DNA from: Tolypothrix sp. FACHB-123 | GTDB taxonomy: Bacteria > Cyanobacteriota > Cyanobacteriia > Cyanobacteriales > Nostocaceae | DNA: 64,000 nucleotides | Assembly: GCF_014697075.1 (NCBI RefSeq) | Contig: NZ_JACJRE010000029.1 | Coordinates: 38,850-102,849, forward strand | Reading direction: 5' to 3' | Shown: positions 1-9,661 of the stretch, piece after piece | How positions within the stretch are numbered: the first letter of the stretch is position 1 | Layout: the number at the start of each line of letters is the position of its first letter | The notes under the pieces: generated by a model | What the model saw: only the letters and a program-made list of their open reading frames with translations | Database searches by the model: none | Told to the model about the DNA's origin: nothing | Made by a program: the position numbers and the translations under genes

Positions 1-838
1 TGACAAATACCTTATTAATTATAGAGTATTTTTTCACTCTCCCCTATCAAAAAAAGATTAGTAGGCGAATGTTTTCATCCAATTGTTGTGTCTTCGCAAG
101 AGTTCACTTAAGTAAATCGCACCATTTTAAGTAAAATTGAATTTTTTAAATTTTTATTATTGTTACAATAACTACTTTAAGTTTGCTTAGTATCAGCTAT
201 TTTGGCTTTATTAACAAGCATATAAAGATTCCTGGTTTCTGACTCTGGTATAGGTTGTCTTTGAGCTACTGACTTCTAGAGGATCTGTACTTTATCGGTA
301 AGTAGGTTACAATATATAATCCTTAAGATGGATGATTTTGGAAAAAAATTAATTATCCATATTGCACATTCTGAAAAAACATTATAAATTATTAAGTTAT
401 AGGGGAATAAAATAATTTTGTAGTTGTAAAAACTAAATCCTGCTTAATACAGATACTGTAACTAGTGAAATTTTTAAGTTAAATCTTAAACATTACTAGG
501 AATATATTTTTTTATTGTCATATCAAGCCTTCTAGAGAGAAAAGCTAGATCAAAAATTTAAAAATATATTTTGCGTAACTGCCATAAAAGTAATATTATT
601 GCTGAATGTGAAAGATAAAAATTTGTCATTCACCAATACGCTCATTGCTGATAAAGCATTATTAACTGTCAGTCAATCTGCAAAACATATTGGCAGTTAC
701 AGATATTTTTTAAAGTTCATTATTTATTCCCAAATCCAATTTGCTATTGAAAAAATCGTCTTTGTTATGATCGCAATAGCAGCATAAATCAAAACGCATC
801 TACCACAAATTTACAGTCCTTATGGAGTTATTCTGGCG
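1..838. other. AT-rich intergenic region, no recognised gene
   Basis: This stretch is AT-rich and full of stop codons. The only open stretch of note, 599-787 on the plus strand, would begin with TTG, has no convincing ribosome site and encodes a low-complexity peptide I do not recognise, so I do not call it. The last 150 bases probably hold the promoter and leader of the invertase gene that begins at 839. I see no tRNA, repeat array or terminator here. Confidence 0.5.
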
Positions 839-2287
839 ATGCAACTAAACGAATTGGTAATAGCTGAAAATATAGAAGAAGAAGCTTGGCAAGCCTTAGA
901 AAAGTCGATTCTCTATTATCAAGGTCGTCCTGTTGGCACTTTGGCCGCATACGATCCGTCTGTAGAGGCGCTAAATTACGACCAATGCTTTATCCGAGAT
1001 TTTGTTTCTTCGGCGCTAATTTTTCTGATTAAGGGAAAATCAGAAATTGTCCGTAATTTTCTGGAAGAAACCTTAAAGTTACAGCCTAAAGAAAGGGCTT
1101 TAGATGCATATAAGCCAGGAAGAGGTTTAATTCCGGCTAGCTTTAAAGTTGTTTCTCTCAATGGAGAGGAATATTTAGAAGCTGATTTTGGCGAACATGC
1201 GATCGCGCGCGTGACACCTGTTGATTCCTGTCTCTGGTGGATTATTTTATTGCGTGCTTACATAGTCGCTACAAAGGATTTTTCTCTAGCTTATCGACCT
1301 GAATTCCAAACCGGTATCAGGTTAATTATGGAAATTTGCTTGGCGAATCGCTTTGATATGTACCCAACGCTCTTAGTTCCAGATGGCGCTTGTATGATTG
1401 ACCGTCGTTTGGGTATATATGGTCATCCGCTAGAAATTCAAGTTCTATTCTACACGGCTTTGCGTGCTGCTCGTGAATTACTAATTTGCCAAGGTAATCA
1501 AGATGTTGTAGCCGCAATTGATAATCGTCTACCACTTTTATGCGGTCATATTCGTCAACATTATTGGATTGATATCAATCGACTGAATGCAATTTACCGC
1601 TTCAAAAGTGAAGAATATGGCAAAGGCGCAGTCAATTTATTCAATATATATGTAGACTCTCTCCCTTACTATGAATTAGACAAATGGTTACCAAGAAAAG
1701 GTGGTTATTTAGCTGGTAATGTTGGCCCTTCACAACTAGATACACGCTTCTTTTCTCTTGGTAATTTGATGGCGATCGTTTCCGATTTAGCAACTGACGA
1801 ACAATCGCAAGGGATTATGACTCTGATTGCTGAACGTTGGGAAGATTTAGTCGGAGATATGCCAATGAAAATCTGTTTTCCAGCCTTAGAAGATGAAGAG
1901 TATCGAATTGTCACAGGCTGCGATCCAAAAAATATTCCTTGGTCATATCATAATGCTGGTAGCTGGCCTGTGTTGATGTGGATGTTAGCAGCCGCTGCGG
2001 TGAAAACGAACAATACAGAGTTAGGTAAAAAGGCGATTGAAATTGCCCAACCACGTCTGAGTGAAGATGAATGGCCAGAATATTACGATGGTAAAAAAGG
2101 TCGATTGATTGGTAAGCAAGCGAGGAAATATCAAACTTGGTCAATTGCTGGTTTCTTATTAGCAAAAGAACTGATAGCTAACCCCAGCTATTTACGATTG
2201 GTGAGTTTTGATGAATTATCCCCAGAAGCTATTTCTCGAGCATGTGAGTTTGAAATTAACAGTATAGATCCATACATGCCTCGATAA
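839..2287 (+). CDS. invA: Alkaline/neutral invertase (GH100), catalytic residues intact
   Basis: Cytosolic sucrose hydrolase giving glucose and fructose, of the plant-type alkaline/neutral invertase family GH100, fold (alpha/alpha)6 barrel. The 482-residue protein is full length for the family. The conserved motifs [10 protein letters not shown] (about 46-55), [11 protein letters not shown] (185-195) and [10 protein letters not shown] (about 409-418) are present. Counted from this ATG, Asp falls exactly at residue 188 and Glu at residue 414, the two catalytic positions I recall for Anabaena InvA. A GGAG lies 11 bases before the ATG. A close paralogue follows at 2620, but a terminator-like hairpin at 2346 lies between them, so the two are probably separate transcription units. 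In heterocystous cyanobacteria such enzymes feed sucrose carbon into metabolism. Whether this is the InvA or the InvB orthologue is not settled by sequence reading alone. Confidence 0.93.
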   Translation: MQLNELVIAENIEEEAWQALEKSILYYQGRPVGTLAAYDPSVEALNYDQCFIRDFVSSALIFLIKGKSEIVRNFLEETLKLQPKERALDAYKPGRGLIPASFKVVSLNGEEYLEADFGEHAIARVTPVDSCLWWIILLRAYIVATKDFSLAYRPEFQTGIRLIMEICLANRFDMYPTLLVPDGACMIDRRLGIYGHPLEIQVLFYTALRAARELLICQGNQDVVAAIDNRLPLLCGHIRQHYWIDINRLNAIYRFKSEEYGKGAVNLFNIYVDSLPYYELDKWLPRKGGYLAGNVGPSQLDTRFFSLGNLMAIVSDLATDEQSQGIMTLIAERWEDLVGDMPMKICFPALEDEEYRIVTGCDPKNIPWSYHNAGSWPVLMWMLAAAAVKTNNTELGKKAIEIAQPRLSEDEWPEYYDGKKGRLIGKQARKYQTWSIAGFLLAKELIANPSYLRLVSFDELSPEAISRACEFEINSIDPYMPR

Positions 2288-2345
2288 CAGCACGGTTTGA
2301 TTACTGCTACAAATTAACTAATTGTTCAGCATAAACAATATTTTC

Positions 2346-2380
2346 AAAGCCCCTTTGTAACCTCTAGGGGCTTTTCTTTT
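2346..2380 (+). terminator. Rho-independent-type terminator after first invertase
   Basis: AAAGCCCC at 2346-2353 pairs with GGGGCTTT at 2367-2374 across a 13-base loop and is followed by a T-rich tract (TTTTCTTTTT). It lies about 60 bases after the stop codon of the first invertase gene. Confidence 0.8.
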
Positions 2381-2619
2381 TGCAAGATTGTTCTCTACGA
2401 TAGTTTTCAGAATATATCGTTAAAGAAAATGAATCAACCCAAAAAATTGGGCTATGCTGAAAGAATAAATAATCTAATATAGTGCTGGATGGGTGCTGAT
2501 AAAAGCTCAGTAACTATATATTTTAGTCTCTATTGATCCGTAAAAAAGCATTGCACTAATCAAAAAAATAAAAGTATTATTTACTACCAAAATTCCCAAA
2601 GAATGGAGTGGTAATTGCA

Positions 2620-4035
2620 ATGAAAAGAGATGATTTATTAATCTCTAATGAGATAGAGAAACAAGCATGGGAATTACTAGAAAAGTCGATTGTTTACTAT
2701 CAAGGGCGTCCTATAGGTACAATCGCTGCTGGCGAAGCATCACAATTAGGATTAAATTACGATCATTGTTTTGTGCGAGATTTTGTATCCTCAGCCTTAC
2801 TTTTTCTGATCAAAGGTAGGTATGATATTGTCCGTAATTTCCTCGAAGAAACTTTAAAATTACAACCTACACAAAATCAATTAAATGCTTACACCCCTGG
2901 TCGCGGTTTAATACCAGCCAGCTTCAAAGTTGTAGTTAATAATGAGCAAGAATCTTTAGAAGCTGATTTTGGCGAAAAAGCGATCGCGCGCGTGACACCT
3001 GTAGATTCCTGTTTATGGTGGATTATTATTTTATATGCCTATGTCAAAGCTAGTAAAGATATAAAATTTGCATTGCAGCCTGAGTTTCAACAGGGAATTA
3101 TGTTAATCATGGAACTCTGCTTGGCGACTCGATTTGATATGTACCCAACCCTATTAGTTCCCGATGGTGCTTGTATGATTCACCGTCGTTTGGGTATTTA
3201 TGGGTATCCTTTAGAAATTCAATCTCTATTTTATGCCGCTTTGCGGGCTGCGCGTAAGCTATTAATTTGTGCTGGAGATGCAGAGATTGTTAGAGGTATT
3301 GATAATCGCTTACCTTTATTACAAGAACATATTCGCCATCATTATTGGATAGATATACATCGGCTGAATGTAATTTATCGCTTTAAGGGTGAAGAATATG
3401 GTCAAACAGCAGTTAATCAATTTAATATCTATGCAGATTCAATTGCTTATGCTAAGTTGGCGCGTTGGCTACCAAAACAAGGTGGTTATCTAGCTGGTAA
3501 TGTGGGGCCATCGCAACTCGATACTCGCTTTTTTGCGCTGGGGAATTTGCTGGCGATTCTTTGTTCTTTAGCTAGCGATCGCCAATCACAAGCAATAATG
3601 AATATTATCAGCGAACAATGGGACGATCTAGTGGGAGAAATGCCCATGAAAATCTGTTTTCCCGCTGTAGAAAAAGAAGAATATAGAATTTTTACAGGCT
3701 GCGATCCTAAAAATATACCTTGGTCATATCATAATGGTGGCAGTTGGCCTGTTTTATTATGGTTATTAACGGCGGCTGCACAAAAAACAGGTAACATAAG
3801 TCTTGCTCAACGTGCAATTGCGATCGCTCAATCTCGCTTGAGTGAAGATGAATGGCCAGAATATTATGATGGTACAAGAGGTTTGTTAATTGGTAAACAA
3901 GCTAGAAGATATCAAACTTGGACAATTACTGGGTTTTTATTGGCAAAAGAATTAATGCGTCAGCCTAATTATTTAGAATTAATTAGTTTTGGCGAATTTG
4001 ATTTAAATAATGCTTCCCGAAGTTGCGATTTGTAA
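2620..4035 (+). CDS. GH100 invertase paralogue with His in place of catalytic Asp188
   Basis: Second member of the alkaline/neutral invertase family, 471 residues from the ATG at 2620. I prefer this ATG to the in-frame GTG at 2608 because GGAGTGG sits about 8 bases before it. The protein is closely similar to its upstream neighbour throughout, and motif spacing is identical, so this looks like a tandem duplication. The Glu of the WPEYYDG motif is residue 414, as in the neighbour. The motif that reads CMIDRR upstream reads CMIHRR here: codon 188 is CAC instead of GAC. If residue 188 is the family general acid, as in Anabaena InvA, this enzyme should be strongly impaired or altered. The remaining sequence shows no decay, so it is expressed or recently changed rather than an old pseudogene. 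It is separated by 33 bases from rsmB. Confidence 0.88.
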   Translation: MKRDDLLISNEIEKQAWELLEKSIVYYQGRPIGTIAAGEASQLGLNYDHCFVRDFVSSALLFLIKGRYDIVRNFLEETLKLQPTQNQLNAYTPGRGLIPASFKVVVNNEQESLEADFGEKAIARVTPVDSCLWWIIILYAYVKASKDIKFALQPEFQQGIMLIMELCLATRFDMYPTLLVPDGACMIHRRLGIYGYPLEIQSLFYAALRAARKLLICAGDAEIVRGIDNRLPLLQEHIRHHYWIDIHRLNVIYRFKGEEYGQTAVNQFNIYADSIAYAKLARWLPKQGGYLAGNVGPSQLDTRFFALGNLLAILCSLASDRQSQAIMNIISEQWDDLVGEMPMKICFPAVEKEEYRIFTGCDPKNIPWSYHNGGSWPVLLWLLTAAAQKTGNISLAQRAIAIAQSRLSEDEWPEYYDGTRGLLIGKQARRYQTWTITGFLLAKELMRQPNYLELISFGEFDLNNASRSCDL

Positions 4036-4068
4036 ATTAAAAATTTCTATAAAAGTTTAAATATTTCC

Positions 4069-5421
4069 ATGACTAATCCTCGTCAAATAGCATTTTTAGC
4101 CCTGCGAGATGTGCATAAAGGGGCTTATGCTGATGTGGCTCTAGATAAAGCGCTGCAAAAAGTTAAATTACAAGATAGCGATCGCCGTTTAGTCACAGAA
4201 TTAGTTTATGGTAGCGTTAGACGACAACGCACCCTTGACGCTTTAATTGACCAATTTGGTAAAAAGAAAGCCCACCAACAACCAAAAGACTTGCGCACAA
4301 TCCTGCATCTTGGTTTTTACCAACTGTGCTATCAAGAACGCATTCCGGCTTCTGCGGCTGTAAATACTACAGTTCAACTAGCTAAGGAAAACGGCTTTCC
4401 CGGATTAACAGGCTTCGTCAATGGGATGTTGCGTCAATATATTAGACAAGCAGAGGGAAATGGGGAAATACCCTTACAACTACCAGAAAATCCGGCAGAA
4501 CGGTTAGGAATTTTACACAGCTTTCCAGATTGGATAATTCAAGTCTGGCTAGAACAACTGAGTTTTGCGGAAGCAGAACAGTTATGTGAATGGATGAATC
4601 AATCACCCACCATTGATTTACGCATCAACCCGCTACGCACTTCTATAGATGTGGTGGAACAGGCGTTAAAATACGCTGATGTGTTAGTTAAGCGTTTGCC
4701 TCATTTACCCCAAGCTTTACGATTAATTAGTAACAGTGGCGCGATTCAAAATTTACCTGGTTTTCGTGAAGGTTGGTGGGTTGTCCAAGATAGTAGCGCC
4801 CAATTAGTCAGCCATTTACTTGACCCCCAACCAGGTGAGGTAATAATTGATGCTTGTGCTGCACCTGGGGGGAAAACTACTCACATCGCGGAATTGATGG
4901 GGGATAAAGGAAAAGTTTGGGCTTGCGATCGCACTGCTTCCCGACTGCGAAAACTCCAAGACAATGCACGCCGTTTAAATTTACAATCTATAGAAATCTT
5001 TACTGGGGACAGTCGCGAGTTCTTACAATTTACTAATACCGCAGACCGAGTTTTACTCGATGCACCCTGTTCTGGTTTGGGAACTGTCCACCGTCATGCT
5101 GATGCGCGTTGGCGACAAACACCAGAAACAGTCCAGCAACTTTCTCAACTGCAAAAAGAATTATTATCACGCACTGCAACTTTTGTCAAGAGTGGCGGCG
5201 TTTTAGTCTACGCTACTTGTACCCTACACCCAGCAGAAAACGAAGCGGTAATTTCCCAATTTTTAGCGGAGTCTCCCAATTGGAAAATAGAACCTCCGAG
5301 TCCAGATTCACCACTATTTAACTATTCCACTCCACAAGGCTGGTGCAAAGTCTGGCCGCAGCGGCATAATATGGATGGCTTTTTTCTGGCTCGCTTAAGA
5401 AAAACTAATGATTCCGGGTGA
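4069..5421 (+). CDS. rsmB: 16S rRNA (cytosine-967-C5)-methyltransferase RsmB
   Basis: Cytoplasmic S-adenosylmethionine-dependent enzyme that methylates C967 of 16S rRNA. The 450 residues match the family length. The N-terminal NusB-like helical domain (about 1-140, beginning NPRQIAFLALRDV) is followed by the catalytic Rossmann domain with the SAM-binding motif DACAAPGGKTTHIAELM (about 263-279), the motif LLDAPCSGLGT with its catalytic Cys (about 330-340) and YATCTLHPAENE with the second Cys of the RsmB/NSUN mechanism. It follows the invertase paralogue by 33 bases on the same strand and may be read through from it. Identification as RsmB rather than another NSUN-type enzyme rests on the NusB-like domain. 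Confidence 0.92.
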   Translation: MTNPRQIAFLALRDVHKGAYADVALDKALQKVKLQDSDRRLVTELVYGSVRRQRTLDALIDQFGKKKAHQQPKDLRTILHLGFYQLCYQERIPASAAVNTTVQLAKENGFPGLTGFVNGMLRQYIRQAEGNGEIPLQLPENPAERLGILHSFPDWIIQVWLEQLSFAEAEQLCEWMNQSPTIDLRINPLRTSIDVVEQALKYADVLVKRLPHLPQALRLISNSGAIQNLPGFREGWWVVQDSSAQLVSHLLDPQPGEVIIDACAAPGGKTTHIAELMGDKGKVWACDRTASRLRKLQDNARRLNLQSIEIFTGDSREFLQFTNTADRVLLDAPCSGLGTVHRHADARWRQTPETVQQLSQLQKELLSRTATFVKSGGVLVYATCTLHPAENEAVISQFLAESPNWKIEPPSPDSPLFNYSTPQGWCKVWPQRHNMDGFFLARLRKTNDSG

Positions 5422-5478
5422 TTACTGTAACGAGACTGTAGGATTTGATCGAGGTTAAAATCTCCCAGAGGATGCAGC

Positions 5479-5901
5479 ATGGTTACTGATTCCAATGTGA
5501 AAAACTTAGTGAAAATCCTGATCGGTGCAGCCTGGATTGACGGTGTCATCCAGCCGGAAGAAAGGCAATACCTGAGGGAAATAGCCCAAGCCAAAGGTTT
5601 AGCTACCGATCCAGAAATTAAGCCTTGGTTGTACGAATTAGTTCCGGTACAGCCAAAAGAGTGTTATAGCTGGGTGCAAGAATATTTGGGCGATCGCCCT
5701 AGTATTGAAGATTGCGTCAGCTTGATTGAAGCGATTAGTGGTTTAATTTACAGCGACGGCGACGTGGCGATCGAAGAAGCGAGACTCTTGACAAAATTAC
5801 AGGAGATTACTAAAGCTAGCGAGTCAACCCAATCAGCCCACAAAACTTTACTCAAACAAATTCAAAAGCTTTATCGGCGTTGGGTTGAAGTGCAAAATTA
5901 A
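5479..5901 (+). CDS. TerB-family (tellurite-resistance TerB-like) protein
   Basis: A 140-residue soluble helical protein. The repeated pattern of the TerB fold is visible: LVKILIGAAWIDGVIQPEERQYLREIA near the N terminus and LIEAISGLIYSDGDVAIEEARLLTKL in the C-terminal half. Each has the acidic D-G-x-hydrophobic-x-x-E-E core thought to bind metal in this family. The ATG is supported by AGAGGA about 7 bases upstream. It lies 57 bases after rsmB on the same strand and is convergent with the small membrane-protein gene at 5995. The cellular role of cyanobacterial TerB-like proteins is not known, and tellurite resistance should not be assumed. Confidence 0.75.
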   Translation: MVTDSNVKNLVKILIGAAWIDGVIQPEERQYLREIAQAKGLATDPEIKPWLYELVPVQPKECYSWVQEYLGDRPSIEDCVSLIEAISGLIYSDGDVAIEEARLLTKLQEITKASESTQSAHKTLLKQIQKLYRRWVEVQN

Positions 5902-5994
5902 TCGAGATATATGATTGTTGAGTTAATCAGACGCGGTTTATCGCGCCTGTTGATGATTTTAAAATTCGCTCATTTAATTCAGCCTCATCACTAC

Positions 5995-6219
5995 TTATGA
6001 CTTCGGTTCGCCTAGACCCGGAGTTTCTTCTTTTTTCACTTGGGGTACAAAGTCAGGGCGTTCTTTACTTTCCCAACCGGGGGGACGCTTAGAGTTGTAC
6101 CAGGCGATTGAACCAATGGTGACAGCAGCAATAAAACCAAATACATAAACAAAGGTAAAAGCAAACGGAAAATGCGGCCCATTTGCGGCTTCTGCTGCTG
6201 TCTGCATCAATAAAAGCAT
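5995..6219 (-). CDS. Small single-span thylakoid-type membrane protein (Psb35-like candidate)
   Basis: A 74-residue protein with one membrane segment (about residues 18-40, FAFTFVYVFGFIAAVTIGS) followed by a polar tail rich in Pro and Lys (YNSKRPPGWESKERPDFVPQ). The start is well supported: AGGAG lies about 9 bases before the ATG. From memory, the segment around SIAWYNSKRPPGWE resembles the small cyanobacterial protein called Psb35 (Ssl2148), which associates with the CP47 module of photosystem II. I cannot verify this without alignment, so the symbol is left empty. It is transcribed towards the TerB-like gene and may share a direction with the penicillin-binding protein gene upstream. Confidence 0.6.
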   Translation of the reverse strand: MLLLMQTAAEAANGPHFPFAFTFVYVFGFIAAVTIGSIAWYNSKRPPGWESKERPDFVPQVKKEETPGLGEPKS

Positions 6220-6336
6220 GAGTATATTCTCCTATTTTAGGTATCGCTACTTAACAGACTATAAAATGAGCGTAACACCTAAACATCCTCCATGAGTTTG
6301 AATCAAAAGGTAGAAATACTAACTATCATCAGTCAG

Positions 6337-8817
6337 TTATTGGGATGATGGTCTAAGTCTCTCCCGCCAAGAAGGTTGTGTTGGTGATGAATTACCGGAA
6401 CCAGATGAGCTACCACCAGATGAACTACCACCTGAGGATGATGGCGATCGCCTGGATCTACGAGGTGTAGAAGGCTCAGATGATTCTACCCGCCGACTGC
6501 GCCGTCGGGAACGAGATTCAGAAGAATTACCGCTGTTGCTTGATTCTTCACTGCGATATCTTCGCCTTCTGCGAGATGAAGATGAAGATGTGTCATTATC
6601 TTGCTGTTGGTAATAACGTCTCCGGCGTCTGGGAGTTTCCTCTTGTTGGTCTTGTTGCGAATATCTGCGTCTTCTTGATGAACGTTCTTCGTTATTATTG
6701 TCCTCATCATCCGGCGATGATATGGCTTTATTGACAATTCGTCTAGGTTTGAGGGGTTTAGCTTTAATAGTGGCTTTACGACCTTCCAGTTTAGGACGTG
6801 CCGGAAACTTTTCTACTGGCATATCTTTTACGGCTTGTTCCATAAATTCGTGCCAGGTGTAAGCTGCACTACCACTACTACCCCAGGTGGGGCGATTGTT
6901 ATCATTTCCTAACCAAACTCCAGTTACAAGTTGGGGAATGTAACCAATAAACCATAAATCGCGGGCTTCGTCGGAGGTACCAGTTTTGCCAGCTACTTGT
7001 CTATTATTTAACTGAGCAGCAGCACCTGTACCAGCTTCTACCACATTGCGGAGCATCCAGGTCATGATAGCGGCACTATCCGCATCAAGCACCCGCTTGC
7101 CGGAGAAATTTGCTGACCAAATTACCTCACCTTGGCGGTTGAGCACGCGGCGAATACCATGAACTTCTGCGTGTAAGCCTTGGGTGGCAAAGCTACCATA
7201 AGCGCTAGTTAATTCCAGCAGATTGACTTCATTGGAGCCTAAAGCTAGGGAATATGTCGGCTTGAGTTGGGACTTAATGCCCATTTCTTGGGCAAGTTTA
7301 ATTGTTGGCTCAAATCCCACATCGATTAATGCTTTCACCGCAATGATATTAATGGAACTGGTGAGGGCATCGCGCATGGTCATCCAGCCCCGGAATTTCT
7401 CAGTGTAGTTTTTCGGTTCATAGCCATCGACAACAAAGGGGGCATCGAGGTAGCTATGATAGGGACTCTTACCAGAAGCGATCGCCGTTGCATAAACAAA
7501 GCTTTTAAATGTCGAGCCTGGTTGTCGTTGGGCTTGAGTAACTCGATTAAACTGGTTCTTACCAAAGTCTTTACCACCAACCATTGCTTGAATTTCCCCG
7601 TTGCGGGGATCGATGGCCACCATTGCAGCTTGTTTAAAGTTTTCCCAGCGTCCCTGATTTCGCAGGGTTTTGGCTACTGCTTCTTCGGCAAATTTTTGCC
7701 AAGATGGGTTTAAGGTGGTTTCTACCACTAAACCCCCTCCCGCTAACACATCAGCTGAAACATACTTGGGCAGTTCTTGTTGAATGTAGGTAGTAAAGTA
7801 GGGAAATTCTACTTGCAGTCGCTTTGGTAAACTGCTGTTGAGGGTGAGAGTTTCGCTACTGGCTGCTTCCCTTTCGGCGGCGGTGATAATGCCATCTTCC
7901 TGCATTCGCTGCAATACCAAATTTCGCCTAGCCTTGGCGGCTTGAGGATTTCTGTCTGGGGAGTAGAGGCTGGGGGCTGGTGCTAAACCGGCGATGGTAG
8001 CCATTTCTGGTAAGGTGAGTTGATCTACCGATTTACTAAAGTAGACCCATGCGGCATCGGCTACACCATAAGCACCTGCGCCCAAATACACCAAATTCAA
8101 ATAACGCTCGAGAATTTGGTCTTTGGTTAATTCTTGCTCCATCTTTTGCGCTAGTCGGACTTCTTTGAGTTTGCGCCAGATGGTTTTTTCTTGTTTGATG
8201 AATAAAATCCGGGCTAGCTGTTGGGTAATAGTGCTACCGCCTTCGACAACATTTTGCGATCGCAAGTTATTCCAAACTGCTCTGACTATACCTTGGGGAT
8301 CGACGCCTTGATGTTGCTCAAATCGCCGATCTTCGGAAGCGATAAAAGCTTTTTTCAAGTTATCTGGTATTTGCTCTAGTTTTAGCTGTTCTCTGGCGGC
8401 TTCACCTTGTTGTTGCAAGATACTACCGTCCGCCGCTTTAATGGTCAATGTTTGTTGGCGGACAACAGCATTTAACTCAGATTTATCTGGCAAAGTCTTG
8501 TCTATGCTAGCAATCCCATAGTTAAAGGCGACGATCCCACCACCGATACTTAAGCTTCCCCAAAACCAAAGGCGACGATAAAAGGGTTTTTCTTTGGTGG
8601 ATAGTTTAGCAATTACTCCAGATGAGACTTGTTGCATCTGGCTGAGTACTCGCTTTCCTTTTCCCAGCTTTGTTGGTGGTAAGTTCTCATTTATAGATTC
8701 TTCTTGGACAGATTCTTCGTTTTCGAGATGATTACCAGGGGACAATCGTGGTTGCTCCTTGTCAGATGCACTTAAATCAGTTGTTCCTTGCTTGAACCAG
8801 GAGGTTAGTTTCCTCAC
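6337..8817 (-). CDS. Class A penicillin-binding protein (bifunctional peptidoglycan synthase, PBP1A type) with Arg/Ser-rich tail
   Basis: Inner-membrane enzyme that polymerises glycan strands and cross-links peptides. Order: cytoplasmic N-terminus, one membrane anchor (about 83-105, WFWGSLSIGGGIVAFNYGI), GT51 glycosyltransferase with the EDRRFEQHQGVDP motif and GGSTITQQLAR (about 160-200), then the transpeptidase with SxxK in GSTFK, the SSN-like SSINI and KTGTSD. All catalytic motifs are present. The C-terminal 150 residues are a low-complexity tail of Arg, Ser and Gln with several RRRRR/RRRRY clusters; by topology this tail should lie in the periplasm. The annotated start is GTG with a weak ribosome site, and a later start would only shorten the cytoplasmic leader. 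It is divergent from folK. Confidence 0.93.
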   Translation of the reverse strand: MRKLTSWFKQGTTDLSASDKEQPRLSPGNHLENEESVQEESINENLPPTKLGKGKRVLSQMQQVSSGVIAKLSTKEKPFYRRLWFWGSLSIGGGIVAFNYGIASIDKTLPDKSELNAVVRQQTLTIKAADGSILQQQGEAAREQLKLEQIPDNLKKAFIASEDRRFEQHQGVDPQGIVRAVWNNLRSQNVVEGGSTITQQLARILFIKQEKTIWRKLKEVRLAQKMEQELTKDQILERYLNLVYLGAGAYGVADAAWVYFSKSVDQLTLPEMATIAGLAPAPSLYSPDRNPQAAKARRNLVLQRMQEDGIITAAEREAASSETLTLNSSLPKRLQVEFPYFTTYIQQELPKYVSADVLAGGGLVVETTLNPSWQKFAEEAVAKTLRNQGRWENFKQAAMVAIDPRNGEIQAMVGGKDFGKNQFNRVTQAQRQPGSTFKSFVYATAIASGKSPYHSYLDAPFVVDGYEPKNYTEKFRGWMTMRDALTSSINIIAVKALIDVGFEPTIKLAQEMGIKSQLKPTYSLALGSNEVNLLELTSAYGSFATQGLHAEVHGIRRVLNRQGEVIWSANFSGKRVLDADSAAIMTWMLRNVVEAGTGAAAQLNNRQVAGKTGTSDEARDLWFIGYIPQLVTGVWLGNDNNRPTWGSSGSAAYTWHEFMEQAVKDMPVEKFPARPKLEGRKATIKAKPLKPRRIVNKAISSPDDEDNNNEERSSRRRRYSQQDQQEETPRRRRRYYQQQDNDTSSSSSRRRRRYRSEESSNSGNSSESRSRRRSRRVESSEPSTPRRSRRSPSSSGGSSSGGSSSGSGNSSPTQPSWRERLRPSSQ

Positions 8818-9033
8818 GTTAGTTTCTCGCTCAAATGTAGTTGCTACCTAACCACCAGTGCGATCGGGGTTAGCGTATCACCTTTGTGTTAGTATAATAT
8901 CCCATAAATAAACAAGTGAATTCAGTAAAATACAATGATTTTTTGGAATTCTTTAAATTTGATCCCGTAAATATTAATACAAAATTTTATTAATTTGTCA
9001 CAGTTAAAATACTGTGATTAGCAACTAAAAAAT

Positions 9034-9579
9034 ATGCCGTCAGGTATAAGCACAAAGACGAGTAGCATGTCAAAAACTGGCACGCTCACCAAAGGCGTGA
9101 TTGCGGCGATCGCTCTTGGTAGTAATATTGGCGATTCTCAAGAAATTTTAGAAGCTGCGATCGCCACTTTAGCCAACACACCAGGTATTTTTCTCCAAGC
9201 AAAATCTCAATGGTATCAAACTAAAGCCATCGGCCCGCCACAACCAGATTACTTAAACGGCTGCGCTTTAGTGAAAATATTCATGCTACCGCATCTGTTA
9301 TTAGAAACATTATTAGGAATCGAACAAAAATTTGGGCGTGTACGTCAACAGCAGTGGGGCCCCCGTACCCTAGATTTAGATTTGCTGTTATATGATGACT
9401 TAATTATTGATACACCCACCCTGCAAATCCCCCATCCGCGAATGCGGGAGCGGGCTTTTGTCTTGGTTCCCTTAGCGGAAATTGCTCCGAATTGGGTTGA
9501 ACCAGTATCTGGATGTGTTATTAAAGATTTGGTTAAAGAGGTTAACTGTTCTGATGTACATTTATTGATGGGCAGTTAA
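9034..9579 (+). CDS. folK: 6-hydroxymethyl-7,8-dihydropterin pyrophosphokinase (HPPK)
   Basis: Transfers pyrophosphate from ATP to 6-hydroxymethyl-dihydropterin in folate synthesis. Family motifs seen: the N-terminal strand IALGSNIGDS (about residues 25-34), the FGRVRQQQWGPRTLDLDLLLYDD signature region (about 102-124) and HPRMRERAFVLVPLAEIAP. The length of 181 includes a short N-terminal extension rich in Thr and Ser; an in-frame ATG at 9067 would remove 11 residues of it. The gene is divergent from the penicillin-binding protein gene and followed 82 bases later by a NUDIX gene on the same strand, a neighbourhood that may form a small operon. Confidence 0.93.
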   Translation: MPSGISTKTSSMSKTGTLTKGVIAAIALGSNIGDSQEILEAAIATLANTPGIFLQAKSQWYQTKAIGPPQPDYLNGCALVKIFMLPHLLLETLLGIEQKFGRVRQQQWGPRTLDLDLLLYDDLIIDTPTLQIPHPRMRERAFVLVPLAEIAPNWVEPVSGCVIKDLVKEVNCSDVHLLMGS

Positions 9580-9661
9580 AATTACACCCCATAAACCCAG
9601 GAAACCTAGAGCTAACAAGCCTTAGAGTTGACCTGTGTATCTAAAGACACACAATTTTACT

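Noticed and set aside
599-787. 62-codon plus-strand frame before the first invertase
   Set aside because: TTG start, no ribosome site, low-complexity product, no family likeness.
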